From positions 1 through 64,000 of the forward strand of contig RFFC02000021.1 of assembly GCA_005518205.2 (NCBI GenBank): a stretch of DNA of 64,000 bases, written 5' to 3'. The translations under genes were made by a program, and so were the position numbers. This document shows, one piece after another, positions 26,611-36,467 of this stretch. This DNA comes from Hormoscilla sp. GUM202 (GTDB lineage: Bacteria > Cyanobacteriota > Cyanobacteriia > Cyanobacteriales > Desertifilaceae). Within the stretch, counting starts at the first letter, position 1. Each line of letters opens with the position of its first letter. The notes under the pieces are model-generated. The model was given only the letters and a program-made list of their open reading frames with translations, did not search any database and was not told where the DNA came from.

Positions 26611-28947
26611 ATGTCTAAATTAACTCGCAGAGAACTGCTGATTTTCTTTGGCTGCGGTGCAGCAGCAGCGGTAGTAGCAGATGGGGGATTGGAACGAAAA
26701 ATATTGGGCACTGGCGGCAACATAGCCCAAGCAATTGAAGGGGATCTGTCATTCACCCCGGTGCGCTTGCCCCATCCTTTAGAGATTTACCAAGATAAGG
26801 AAAGCTTCTTGCCCACGGGAATTGATGGTGCAGGCGAAACTCTGCCAGCTGTAGCAGATCCTAGCTTAGATAGCTACAACGTCATAGATGACGTGGTGGT
26901 GCCGCCAGAATACGAACGTTACGTGATAGTCAAGTGGGGCGATCGGGTATTTCCGAACCCAGAAGATTACGTGGGCTACAACTGCGACTTCACGAGTTAC
27001 ATTCCCATTCGCGGCAGCAATAATAACGGTTTCCTCTGGGTGAATCACGAGTACGTCTCCTACCCGATGAGCATTTTGCTAGTTGAAGAACCTGAAGAAT
27101 ATGCAGGATTACCCACAACTGATGAGTTAGTGCTTGGCCAAGATTTGTCGCAAGTAAATCCCGCTACTCTGGGAGAATTTATGTATAACCAGGGCGGTTC
27201 TATCCTGCGGGTGAGAAGGAATGCAGCAGGTCGCTTTCAAGTGGTGAGTGAGGGTCGCTTTAATCGCCGCATCCACGGTCTTTCAGGCTTATTGATTAAC
27301 AGCCAGCGCACGGACCGCTATCGGCGGGTCATATCCTGGGGCGAAAGGCGAGGGGACCGCAACTTTCTGATAGGGACTGGACCTGCTGCCACCGAGGTCT
27401 TTGAGGAAGTAAACTCAGATGGACTGGGAAATCGGATTATCGGCACGGCCTACAACTGTTCTGGGGGAACAACACCTTGGGGAACCATCCTGACGGCAGA
27501 GGAAAACTTTCAGAGTGTTGTCAATGAGGATGTCAAGCCTGATGGCACCCAGATAGGCTATGTTGAAGATTCGATCGGGGAAATATTCGGTCTAGTGGGA
27601 GAGAAATACGGCTGGATGGTAGAAATCCCGGTCCTGCGGCCCCGACAACGGGGCAGGAAACACACTGCCTTGGGTCGCTTCCGTCATGAAAATATTGCCT
27701 TCCGGGTAGAAGCAGGCAACAGGTTGATCGCCTACATGGGAGACGATCGTCGGGGAGGTCACACCTGGAAGTTTGTCAGTAATGGCGTAGTCAGAGATCC
27801 GAGCGATCCGAACAATAGCCGCTTGTTGGAAGATGGCATTCTCTATTGTGCCCGGTTGAATGCTAACGGTACGGGGGCATGGATTCCCTTACTGCTTAAT
27901 ATTCCCACCAATCCCAATGTCCCGTCACAGATTGCCTCGCGGGAACTGGCCGCCCTAGGAGAAGCGCAAAGAAACGGTCACGTACAACTGCCGAAGCGCA
28001 GCGGGATTGCTGGCCAAACTGAAGATGGCGGTCCCTTTGTGGTAGACCTGACCAATGAGGATACGGCACTATCCGATTATCGGGGTAAGAGGCTGAGGGA
28101 TTTCTATGACAGCCAAGGTGCTCTTTTGGTTGATGCTTTCCTGGCTGCTAATCTGGTGGGCGGAACTCCCACGGCCCGTCCAGAAGATCTGGAAGTCCAC
28201 CCCACTACCAAAGAAGTATTCATTGCCTATACCGACGGCACGCCAGGCAGCGACGGCTATCCTGACTCGCGGATTTTTCAGGTCGGCAAGTTCAGTGCAG
28301 CAGCGAACGCGACTCAGCAGTCGGGGGGACTGTACAAAATTATGGAAAACAGTGCCAACGGTAGGAGTAATAGCTTCCGTTGGGAACGCTTCGCCCAAGG
28401 CGGAGAACAGGGAGCCGTTTTAGGAGCTGGTTTTGCCAACGTGGATAACCTAGCCTTTGACAACTTTGAAAATGTCTGGGGTGTCACGGATATGTCCACT
28501 AGCCGACATAATGGTTTTCGCACTGGTCCCGATCCCGAAGAACGGACGATCGACCACGCGCAAACAGGCAATGCGGATGCCTTGGTGGGAGTTTTCGGCA
28601 ATAATTGGCTGTTCTACATTCCTACTAGCGGACCAGATGCGGGAGCAGTGATCCCCTTTGGCTACGGTCCCGTGCGCTGTGAGATGACTGGTCCTACCTT
28701 CGTAGGGGATACCCTCATCATAGCAGTGCAGCATCCAGGAGAAGATGTGCCGATCGGGGATGGAACTCAACTGAATCGCGACATTGAGATGTTGAACTTG
28801 AATGGTCGCGTATTTAATCAGACTCGCAGAGTACCGCGAGGCAGTAATTGGCCGAGTAATATTGAGGGGGATGCGGATGGTCCGCCGCTGCCCACGGTGA
28901 TTGGCATTAAACGCCAGGGCTCCACTGGCGGTGACAGTTTTCTGTAA
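26611..28947 (+). CDS. PhoX-type (DUF839) alkaline phosphatase
   Basis: Exported calcium/iron-type phosphomonoesterase that would release phosphate from organic esters. The 778-residue protein starts MSKLTRRELLIFFGCGAAAAVV, a twin-arginine-like signal. Family segments in order are YVGYNCDFTSYIP, NHEYVSYPM, IIGTAYNCSGGTTPWGTIL, TAEENFQS, KYGWMVEIPVLRP, GRFRHENIAFR, YMGDDRRGGHTWKFVS, ARPEDLEV and VTDMSTSRHN. No frame break is seen. It follows a decayed paralogue in the same orientation, so the two arose by duplication or parallel acquisition. Phosphate control is likely from the function, not from a clear site. Confidence 0.9.
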   Translation: MSKLTRRELLIFFGCGAAAAVVADGGLERKILGTGGNIAQAIEGDLSFTPVRLPHPLEIYQDKESFLPTGIDGAGETLPAVADPSLDSYNVIDDVVVPPEYERYVIVKWGDRVFPNPEDYVGYNCDFTSYIPIRGSNNNGFLWVNHEYVSYPMSILLVEEPEEYAGLPTTDELVLGQDLSQVNPATLGEFMYNQGGSILRVRRNAAGRFQVVSEGRFNRRIHGLSGLLINSQRTDRYRRVISWGERRGDRNFLIGTGPAATEVFEEVNSDGLGNRIIGTAYNCSGGTTPWGTILTAEENFQSVVNEDVKPDGTQIGYVEDSIGEIFGLVGEKYGWMVEIPVLRPRQRGRKHTALGRFRHENIAFRVEAGNRLIAYMGDDRRGGHTWKFVSNGVVRDPSDPNNSRLLEDGILYCARLNANGTGAWIPLLLNIPTNPNVPSQIASRELAALGEAQRNGHVQLPKRSGIAGQTEDGGPFVVDLTNEDTALSDYRGKRLRDFYDSQGALLVDAFLAANLVGGTPTARPEDLEVHPTTKEVFIAYTDGTPGSDGYPDSRIFQVGKFSAAANATQQSGGLYKIMENSANGRSNSFRWERFAQGGEQGAVLGAGFANVDNLAFDNFENVWGVTDMSTSRHNGFRTGPDPEERTIDHAQTGNADALVGVFGNNWLFYIPTSGPDAGAVIPFGYGPVRCEMTGPTFVGDTLIIAVQHPGEDVPIGDGTQLNRDIEMLNLNGRVFNQTRRVPRGSNWPSNIEGDADGPPLPTVIGIKRQGSTGGDSFL

Positions 28948-29080
28948 TTAAGGATCACACCCATCCCCACTCTCAAGGATTCTGTTGGCGAATTACCATT
29001 CTGAAGCAAACTGCGAGAGTACCAGATTTTTCCGGAACGGTGCAGGAAGAGGCGAGAAACATTGATTTCTAATGGTTGGG

Positions 29081-29149
29081 TCGTTTCCTCTTCGCCCACC
29101 CTGTCGTGTCGCTCCCGCGCACGACATGGGTGGGCGTCTCCGGAAACGA
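29081..29149. repeat. Family A 69-bp palindrome, intergenic
   Basis: From TCGTTTCCTCTTCGCCCACC to GGGTGGGCGTCTCCGGAAAC plus GA. It forms a long hairpin with inner arms CCCTGTCGTG and CACGACATGGG. Confidence 0.85.
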
Positions 29150-29526
29150 AAGTCGCTGGGGGGCGAGGCCCCCATGCGCCAACAGCAACCTAAAGAGCGG
29201 GGCTGCGTCTGATTTTTCCGGAACGGTATTTCACAATGGTATGGGGGCGATCGCTCTAGATGGAAAAAGGGCGATCGCATCTCTTTAATATTAAGAAACC
29301 AGGTAATTCCGGCAAGACCTGGTTTCTGGGCTACCGCTGAATCGGGCCGCAGCCTATGGGCAGTGCAACGTGGGCCCCCAAAGTAGAACATCTCGCCTTG
29401 CCAGACTTGGTATTCTGTACATGGTGGAAAAGAAGCGCACCCCTATATATAGGTGAAGACGGCACTTGTTGCGAGGCACGGCTTATGCGCTGCGCCTAGG
29501 CCGTGCCTGCGCTGCGCGCGCAATAC

Positions 29527-29568
29527 TGAGGTTTGTAGTGAGGACTTCCGTCCTCACTACAAACCTCA
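29527..29568. terminator. Perfect 19-bp hairpin of the GTAGTGAGGAC type
   Basis: TGAGGTTTGTAGTGAGGAC and its exact complement flank a four-base loop. Related GTAGTRAG hairpins occur at 32030-32080 (partial) and 63773-63829. It could act as a factor-independent terminator or be a dispersed repeat; no T-run follows. Confidence 0.5.
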
Positions 29569-29781
29569 GAAAAATCGGAAAGTATAGGTTAAGTCGTTGT
29601 TGCAGGCCCGGGAGAAATGTGGCCTAATGCTTGCATGGCTTGGTTCTGCATAACGATTGCTCCATGGGTGGGATAACTGAGCGTTGGTATTGGATAATTT
29701 ATATGCTATTGGATGATTTATCCATGGGTAAGATGATTTATATGCTATTGGATAAATTTATAGGGAGGGATAATCTATCGG

Positions 29782-29851
29782 TCGTTTCCGGGAACACCCA
29801 CCCTGTTGTGTCGTATCCTGCGCACAACATAGGTGGGTGTTCCGGAAACGA
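29782..29851. repeat. Family A 70-bp palindrome, intergenic
   Basis: From TCGTTTCCGGGAACACCCAC to TAGGTGGGTGTTCCGGAAAC plus GA. Compensating changes on both arms (ACACCCACC / GGTGGGTGT) keep the hairpin paired relative to the other copies. Confidence 0.85.
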
Positions 29852-30056
29852 CGCGGTGGGAATAAAAAGACCCAGCGGTAAGTAGAAAGAGACGGGCGTC
29901 TCTGGAAACGATCGTCTCGAAGGACATGATGAGAGGACTGTTCAATTCAAGGGACACAGAGAGAAGAGATCATTGCCAGTCGGAAAGGGAAGGAGAAAAG
30001 ATGATATTATCGATATTGCTATGCTCTTTTAGCACGGAAAAGCAATTATTCAAATT

Positions 30057-32027
30057 ATGGCTGCAATCTCGTCTACCATCAAGACTTTTCCCCTCACGGC
30101 TGTTGTCGGTCAAGAAGCAATCAAATTAGCGCTGCTGCTAGCGGCGATCGACCCGGAATTGGGAGGAGTGGCGATCGCGGGTCGTCGGGGCACGGCAAAA
30201 TCAGTGATGGCACGGGCTTTACACGCCTTACTGCCACCCATTGAAGTGGCGAAAGGGGCCATCAGTAATGAAGAACCAACCCAAGAAAGTCAGGAAACAG
30301 AGATAATTCCTGCGCCCTTCGTGCAAATTCCCCTGGGGGTGACGGAAGACAGACTCTTAGGTTCAGTGGATGTGGAAAAGTCGGTGCAGCAAGGTCAGAC
30401 GGTATTTCAACCGGGGTTGCTGGCCGCTGCTAACCGGGGCGTCCTGTATGTGGATGAAATTAATTTACTCGATGACCAAATTGGCAACCAACTGCTAACG
30501 GTTTTGAGTGAAGGACGGAACCTAATCGAACGGGAGGGGATTAGTTTTGAACATCAGAGCAATTCTCTGTTGATTGCTACCTACAACCCGGAAGAAGGTC
30601 CCCTGCGCCGCCATTTGCTCGATCGCATTGCCATTAACCTCTCCGCTGATGGGGTTTTGGGATTGGACGATCGGGTGCAAGCGGTCGATCGGGCCCTGGC
30701 CTACGCCAAATCTCCCCGAGAATTTCTCCAGCAGTACGGCGAGGACATGGAGGACTTGAAAACTCAAATTCTCCTGGGGCGGGAATGGCTCAAAGATGTC
30801 CGCATTACCAGCGAAAAAATTACCTATCTAGTAGAGGAGGCCATTCGGGCGGGGGTGCAGGGACATCGGGCGGAATTATTTGCCGTGAAGGTGGCCAAAG
30901 CTAGCGCGGCACTGGAGGGACGGACCTATGTCAGCGCGGAAGATTTGCGCAGTGCGGTGGAATTGGTAATCGTCCCCCGGGCCACAGTCGTGCAAACGCC
31001 ACCAGATGAGGCACCGCCGCCCCCCCCACCACCGCCACCGTCTGACGAACAGCTCGATGATTCCTCAGAGGAGGACGAAGAGGATGAGGACAGTCCCGAA
31101 GAACCAGAAGAAGAAGAAACTAGCATTCCCGAAGAGTTTGTCTTCGATCCAGAGGGAGTAATTCTGGATGACAGCGTGCTGTACTTTGCCCAGATGGCAC
31201 AAAGGCAGGGTAAGTCCGGCAGTCGCAGTGCGATCTTTTCTGAAGATCGGGGACGGTACGTGAAACCCATGTTGCCAAAAGGAAAGGTGCGGCGCATTGC
31301 CGTGGATGCGACCTTGAGAGCAGCTGCACCTTATCAGCAGGCCAGGCGATCGCGCCAGCCGGGTAGAAAGGTAATTGTCGAGTCGGGGGACGTGCGTGCC
31401 AAGCGGTTAGTGAGAAAGGCGGGTGCTTTGGTGATTTTCCTCGTAGACGCATCCGGTTCGATGGCCCTCAACCGGATGCAGTCGGCCAAGGGGGCGGTGA
31501 TGCAACTGCTGACGGAAGCTTATCAAAATCGCGACCAAGTGGCCTTGATTCCCTTTCGGGGAGAACAGGCGGAGGTGTTGCTACCCCCGACCCGATCGAT
31601 CGCGGCAGCGCGGCGACGTTTGGAAGTTATGCCTTGCGGTGGCGGTTCGCCCTTAGCTCATGGTTTGACTACTGCTGTCAGGGTGGGGGTGAATGCTCAA
31701 CAGTCGGGAGATATCGGGCAAGTAGTGCTGGTGGCCATTACGGACGGACGGGGGAATATTCCCTTGGCCCGTTCTTTGGGCGAAGGGATGGAAACAGGAG
31801 AAAAGCCAGATATTAAAGGGGAACTGTTGGAAATTGCAGCCAAAATTAGAGCTTTGGGGATACAACTGTTGGCGATCGATACGGAAAATAAGTTTGTTTC
31901 TACTGGGTTCGCTAAGGAGTTAGCGAAAACTGCCGGGGGGAAATATTATCACTTGCCCAAGGCGACGGATAAGGCGATCGCGGGGCTGACCAAGGGGGCG
32001 ATCGCCGATCTGAAGTCCGGTTCGTAG
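30057..32027 (+). CDS. chlD: Magnesium chelatase subunit D
   Basis: Subunit of the ChlIDH enzyme that inserts Mg2+ into protoporphyrin IX, the committed step to chlorophyll. The 656-residue protein has an AAA+ N-terminal domain with [14 protein letters not shown] near residues 43-56 and [10 protein letters not shown] near 127, a proline run (about 320-330), an acidic linker rich in Glu and Asp (about 335-365), and a C-terminal von Willebrand A domain with the MIDAS motif DASGSM near 464. This order is diagnostic of ChlD rather than ChlI. The gene stands alone; GTAGTGAGGAC repeats follow its stop. Confidence 0.95.
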   Translation: MAAISSTIKTFPLTAVVGQEAIKLALLLAAIDPELGGVAIAGRRGTAKSVMARALHALLPPIEVAKGAISNEEPTQESQETEIIPAPFVQIPLGVTEDRLLGSVDVEKSVQQGQTVFQPGLLAAANRGVLYVDEINLLDDQIGNQLLTVLSEGRNLIEREGISFEHQSNSLLIATYNPEEGPLRRHLLDRIAINLSADGVLGLDDRVQAVDRALAYAKSPREFLQQYGEDMEDLKTQILLGREWLKDVRITSEKITYLVEEAIRAGVQGHRAELFAVKVAKASAALEGRTYVSAEDLRSAVELVIVPRATVVQTPPDEAPPPPPPPPPSDEQLDDSSEEDEEDEDSPEEPEEEETSIPEEFVFDPEGVILDDSVLYFAQMAQRQGKSGSRSAIFSEDRGRYVKPMLPKGKVRRIAVDATLRAAAPYQQARRSRQPGRKVIVESGDVRAKRLVRKAGALVIFLVDASGSMALNRMQSAKGAVMQLLTEAYQNRDQVALIPFRGEQAEVLLPPTRSIAAARRRLEVMPCGGGSPLAHGLTTAVRVGVNAQQSGDIGQVVLVAITDGRGNIPLARSLGEGMETGEKPDIKGELLEIAAKIRALGIQLLAIDTENKFVSTGFAKELAKTAGGKYYHLPKATDKAIAGLTKGAIADLKSGS

Positions 32028-32163
32028 TGAGGACTTTAGTTCTCATAGTCGTTCGTAGTGAGGACGAACGTCCTCCTCCGCAGACCAACAGCAAGATCTC
32101 AAGCAGTTGACAAACTTTAACCGATGCCCTGGTTGTAGGTTTCATCTCGTTCCTACGAGGCAA

Positions 32164-34269
32164 TTAATTATTTTTTAGTCTAATTTTCAGAGTTGCTATT
32201 GATTTGAAAAAGTCCGTCTCTAATAGCTGTAATAGCTTCTCTATTGTGCCCTCTAATCCTATTTCTTTAAGAATGTTTTCAGCAGTTTCTTGTAGTAAAT
32301 CATTCTGGAATTGACTTGAGAGGATGTACTGTGCTTGTTCGCGACCCTGTCGAACATCTAAGCGATACAAGGCGTAGAGACTTGCAGCTTGAGTGAGGGG
32401 ATTTGGTTCTTGGAGCAGGGTTTTGAGAACATCAATTATTCCTTCAGAATGCATTGAGACATGACAAACTTGAGTGGAATCGCAGTTAGCTTTCAGCAAA
32501 GCAATTACTTTGGGACTGAGACGCTGTTGCCACTTAGATGCCCGATGTTGTAGTATTTCTGGTAGCAGGGGATTAGCCAGCACAGTAAGACCTTGAGCTA
32601 AATTTATGGCCTCAGGGGTAACACCTTGAATTTCCAGAATGCTCAGCAACTGCTCGGTAATAAGTTTGAGTTTTGGTTGTAGAAGCGATCGCAACAATGC
32701 CAAAACTGTGGCTTCATGGTGAGATACCTGATATTTGAGAGTCTGGTAGCGAGCTGTCCATAGCTGAAGCTGTGCTAGCAAGGCTGTTGATTTGCGCTTG
32801 AGTTCCCCGTGGGAATCTAACATTTTGGCAAAGATGCGATCGCTCTCTTGTTGCGTAATGCTATAATCGCGTTTCAAAGCTATAATTTGCGAGCTTTTCA
32901 GTTCGAGCACTTGAAATAAAGGTATTCCACTTTGGAATAAATCCCAGACTTGCCATTCCAGGGCTTTGCGGTAACTCTCGATTCTGAGCTGATTTTCATA
33001 GCCAAGGTTTTGGTGCGGATCTAACAGAATTGGGTCTTCAATATTTACCTCTGTTAAAACTGCATTATGTTCCTCGTCATTTATTTCCAGTTGCTCTCGC
33101 ACCTGTTGAATTATTTTGAAACTTGAATTAGTCTTAATAGTACCTGTTTCAAATACTTCTTTGATCGCACCTTTATAAACTTGCAATCTGTCTTGTTTAG
33201 TAGCATTTGGTAGGACTTTAACTAGCAGGTATAATTCATCCGGTTTCAGTTGAGGAAGAGAGCGACATTCGAGCAGCTTGGTGAGGTCTATCTGTAGCTT
33301 TTGCACCAGCTTTTTCAGTTGACCGCGTAATTTGGATGCCAGACTCTCTCGCCTGTATAGTTCGGCGTTGCGACCCCAGGTGCGATCGAGCCAGAGAGTG
33401 CTAACTAAAACTATTAGGCATTGCCAAGCTTGTTGCAGTGGGGCGGGTAACCGCATCAGCTCCGGACGTCCGCCATAGATAAAGAATGCATTGAACGCGA
33501 TAAAACTGCAAATGGTAAAGACTCCGTGCAAAACCAGTTCGTGACTGATGCCGGGGTCTTTCCGCTTTAAATAGCTGAAAATTTGCTTTTCTATTTTAAT
33601 ACAAATGAAATAAGCGATCGCGGCAAAAGCAGCAAGAGTTAGGGGAGCAGCAATCAGTTTTGGGATAGCTATTGGCTGATTTAAAATGTAAAAACCGGGA
33701 TTAAAAATAGTTGATAATTGATTGGCTTCGTGGGTCCAAGCACCGGAAAAGTAATAATCCCAGTTTCCTGCGTACAAGCGGTAATAAATAATGTAGCCAA
33801 TCACCAGTCCTAAGTAACCGTATTGGACTAATTTCCGCCCCGGCTTTTTTAAGTGGTGCCAGTAAGCTTTTTCCGAATCAATATCCATACAGCCTGAGTT
33901 ACAGCCGGTGCAGTTGATTTTATCTCGACCAGTTTTGGAGTTAAAGGTGCGACACATGGACTGGGTGATACTGCGCGGCGGCGCTTCATGGGCTTTAGTA
34001 CCGAAAAGTCCTCGCGGGCCCGTGAAGACCATCTGCACCATGCCAAAGGGACAGACGTAATGACACCAACTGCGTCCGCCATAGAGGTAAACGATCGTTA
34101 TTGCTGACAGGATAGTAAACAGCAGAAATAGACCTAAAGCTGGACCGGCTGCATTAACAAAGAGAATGCGGAAATTTAAGCCCAGATAAAACAGTCCAAA
34201 TTGCAGGTATAAACGATTTTGAGTTAGCCAGGTATTTTTCTTGATCTTATGACGTGGTTTGAGCTTCAA
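32164..34269 (-). CDS. Membrane 4Fe-4S protein with long helical C-terminal region
   Basis: A 701-residue protein with N-terminal hydrophobic segments and cysteine motifs CHYVCPFGM (Cys69, Cys73) and CTGCNSGC (Cys120, 123, 127), resembling NapH/NosR-type polyferredoxins, then more membrane segments to about residue 290. The C-terminal 400 residues are soluble, helical and repeat-like (ALYRLDVRQGREQAQYIL, HEAT-like in character). I do not know the redox partner. Translation appears to start at TTG (34269), and an IS5-family element lies about 100 bp upstream, so the promoter or first codons may have been displaced. Confidence 0.75.
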   Translation of the reverse strand: MKLKPRHKIKKNTWLTQNRLYLQFGLFYLGLNFRILFVNAAGPALGLFLLFTILSAITIVYLYGGRSWCHYVCPFGMVQMVFTGPRGLFGTKAHEAPPRSITQSMCRTFNSKTGRDKINCTGCNSGCMDIDSEKAYWHHLKKPGRKLVQYGYLGLVIGYIIYYRLYAGNWDYYFSGAWTHEANQLSTIFNPGFYILNQPIAIPKLIAAPLTLAAFAAIAYFICIKIEKQIFSYLKRKDPGISHELVLHGVFTICSFIAFNAFFIYGGRPELMRLPAPLQQAWQCLIVLVSTLWLDRTWGRNAELYRRESLASKLRGQLKKLVQKLQIDLTKLLECRSLPQLKPDELYLLVKVLPNATKQDRLQVYKGAIKEVFETGTIKTNSSFKIIQQVREQLEINDEEHNAVLTEVNIEDPILLDPHQNLGYENQLRIESYRKALEWQVWDLFQSGIPLFQVLELKSSQIIALKRDYSITQQESDRIFAKMLDSHGELKRKSTALLAQLQLWTARYQTLKYQVSHHEATVLALLRSLLQPKLKLITEQLLSILEIQGVTPEAINLAQGLTVLANPLLPEILQHRASKWQQRLSPKVIALLKANCDSTQVCHVSMHSEGIIDVLKTLLQEPNPLTQAASLYALYRLDVRQGREQAQYILSSQFQNDLLQETAENILKEIGLEGTIEKLLQLLETDFFKSIATLKIRLKNN

Positions 34270-34371
34270 TGCTCTTGATATCTGCGAGAGAAAGTAGAGA
34301 GGGCAAATAGACCTTTTGAAAATAGAAATTTCTGCTATAATAAGATTAGAAAACTTAAATTTGGAGACTTA

Positions 34372-35282
34372 GAGGCTGTTTGAAAAGTTTCTGAAGGTAT
34401 AAAATTAGGCTAAGCGTCGCACCATGAGTTGAATCATAGCAATATAGACTATAACTTCTGAATTTTCAGGCAGATGTTCATAGTCTTTACTCAGTCTGCG
34501 ATACCAATTCAGCCAGCAAAAAGTGCGTTCAACAACCCAACGTTTTTTCTGTAAAACAAAGCCTTTAGCTTGCTCTGGTCGCAACAGGACCAGGATCACT
34601 AAGTGCAATGTATCCATGGCCCATTGCACAAAAGGATTACCACTATAGCCCCCATCTACCCAAACCAAATAAAGACGACTAACTTTTTGACCCATTTGTT
34701 TAACTTTCTCCAATACTTGTTGTCCCCCCTCTCGTTCTGGAATGCTAGCAGCAGTAACCAACACGCGCAAGACCAAACCCAAGGTATCTACGGTCATATG
34801 GCGCTTACGTCCTTTAACTTTTTTGGCTCCATCAAACCCAACTTCTTCATGCACCATTGTATCGGTTGGCACACTTTGGCTGTCAAGAATTGCCTCAAAA
34901 GGACTTTCATCTCGACCAACAGCAACCCGGGTCCAACTGTGCAAACGATCATGTATGACTAGCCATGTCCCATCAAAGCGCCAATTACGAAAATATCTGT
35001 AAACCGTTTGCCAAGCAGGAAAATCACTAGGCAAATCTCGCCATTTACACCCTTGGGTAACCAGATCAAAAATGGCATTGAGAACGTACCACATAGAGAC
35101 TTCTCGGGGACGACCTCCAGGTTTCGCTGCTGGAATCAGCGGTTTAATCAATTCATACTGTTCAACTGTCAGATCACTGGTGTATGCTTTAGTCATGGCT
35201 CATATGGCACTGCAGATTTGCGTATCTCTAGTATAAACCATGTGGGCTTTTTTACGTCCATTTTTACTTTTAAAACAGCCTC
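34372..35282 (-). mobile_element. IS5-family insertion sequence
   Basis: A 911-bp element with terminal inverted repeats GAGGCTGTTTGAAAAGT on the left and, inverted on the right, GAGGCTGTTTTAAAAGT. Flanking bases (TTA left, TGA right) do not give a perfect short duplication. The single transposase frame is intact. Confidence 0.9.
34405..35196 (-). CDS. IS5-family transposase
   Basis: A 263-residue DDE transposase. The N-terminal segment LTVEQYELIKPLIP..GGRPREVSMWYVLNAIFDLVTQGCKWRDLP is the IS5/DUF4096-type DNA-binding region. The catalytic part contains AILDSQSV (first Asp), LVWVDGGYSG (second Asp) and WVVERTFCWLNWYRRLSKDYE (Glu in the C-terminal signature). There is no frameshift. It lies in the upstream region of the 4Fe-4S protein gene. 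Confidence 0.95.
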   Translation of the reverse strand: MTKAYTSDLTVEQYELIKPLIPAAKPGGRPREVSMWYVLNAIFDLVTQGCKWRDLPSDFPAWQTVYRYFRNWRFDGTWLVIHDRLHSWTRVAVGRDESPFEAILDSQSVPTDTMVHEEVGFDGAKKVKGRKRHMTVDTLGLVLRVLVTAASIPEREGGQQVLEKVKQMGQKVSRLYLVWVDGGYSGNPFVQWAMDTLHLVILVLLRPEQAKGFVLQKKRWVVERTFCWLNWYRRLSKDYEHLPENSEVIVYIAMIQLMVRRLA

Positions 35283-36028
35283 TGAAACCTTGCTTAGCCA
35301 TCTTCGCAGGCACTTTACAGTCATACCCCTGACTCAGCTAACTAACTTGCTTGCTGGTCCTGCTGGCTGATTTTTCAAGCAACAGCCACTTTCTCAACCC
35401 ATTTATTGCATCGAGCAGATACATTAGGTTCGTTCTCAGATAACGAACCGTAATTTGTAAACAATGTAATTGTTTCATATGTTTTCCCCTGAATCACAAT
35501 GACTTTGAGAACTGCTATCTTTTTTTCTGAAAACCTGACTTAACTCGCCATACTTGCTAGCCGCACTATAGCACTTACAAATGAGGTGATGTACAGTTAG
35601 AGCAAGGCTTTCACTGATTTTACTGCTGGATGCGGTACCTCACGATCAGAATAAATCCTATAGTACTACCTAGTCATGCTTTTGAAAGAGTTAAGTAAAC
35701 TACTGGTCCCAAGATTTTTTAATTATCAGTACCACAGGTTCTCCAGCTCTGATATGTGTGTGTTTGAGGTGGGTATGGTGGAATACGTCTTCTTTGTGAC
35801 GGTTCCCAAACACCCCTAATGCCAAGATTTACTCTCTAGGACTATCTGACCCAACTTACTGCTGTTTACTACCATTTTCTTAATTTTTTTTAGACAAATA
35901 AATAAAAAATTAACAGATATGGAAGAAACTATTTAACATAATTTCTCCATGCCAGGATAGTCAGGTATAATAACTGAGATTAAATGTTAAGCAATTTCAG
36001 ATTGTTACTATTCAAAGCTAGATAGAAT
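35283..36028. other. Gene-free AT-rich region
   Basis: About 750 bp right of the IS5-family element with stop codons in all frames and no recognisable gene. It may contain the original upstream region of the 4Fe-4S protein gene, now separated by the insertion. A short inverted repeat AGGTTCGTTCTCAGATAACGAACC occurs near 35425-35450. Confidence 0.4.
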
Positions 36029-36307
36029 ATGACTATTAAACGACGCCAGCTTCTTAAAGCTTGTTCTATCCTGTCCCTCGCTTTTGTTGTTGATGATTTC
36101 TCGGCTTTCAAAGCATGGCTTAGAAAAGCATGGCTTAGAGAGTTGCAAGGCGCAATCGCCAAGCAGTTTCTCCTCGCTGACAGTCAAAGGGATCCTTTGC
36201 ACTGGCTAATTAACAAAATCAGAGCCGATTTTGCCCAGACGAACACTGTTAGATTTGAAGGCTGAATTTGCTCGAAGACAGAAGCTCAACTTTGTGCTAC
36301 GATTTAA
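36029..36307 (+). pseudogene. Small twin-arginine-signal protein, broken by a TGA
   Basis: The frame starts MTIKRRQLLKACSILSLAFVV, a possible twin-arginine export signal, and continues to RFEG at 36261, where TGA appears. Reading through, the next residues are ICSKTEAQLCA and the frame ends at 36307. In similar small cyanobacterial proteins I expect a tryptophan after EG and an SxTEAxLCA segment, so a TGG-to-TGA change is likely. A duplicated stretch RKAWLRKAWLRE (residues 31-38) also looks like slippage. Function unknown. Confidence 0.45.
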
Positions 36308-36467
36308 AGATAATAGACCTCGCCGCATTAGTCGATGTTGGCGGAGCAATATCAGTGCTTGAGCGCATCCATTTGGATACATTTTGGCATTTATGCAAGA
36401 GGTCGAATTTACTCATTTTGCCAGGATGAGTAATATACTTCAAGTTATTAAATAGATTGACAAAAAC

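Larger units (their letters stand above)
28948..30056. other. 1.1-kb gene-free repeat cluster upstream of chlD
   Basis: It contains two direct GATTTTTCCGGAACGGT motifs (29024-29041, 29211-29227), two family A palindromes (29081-29149, 29782-29851), a GTAGTGAGGAC hairpin (29527-29568), a GCACGGC/GCCGTGC palindrome near 29480-29510, and two diverged copies of a GATTTATATGCTATTGGATAA-like unit near 29693-29760. No credible gene is present. The chlD promoter must lie at the right edge. Confidence 0.6.

Noticed and set aside
34603..34962. Plus-strand open frame across the IS5-family element
   Set aside because: It is antisense to the intact transposase, which has full DDE-family motifs.
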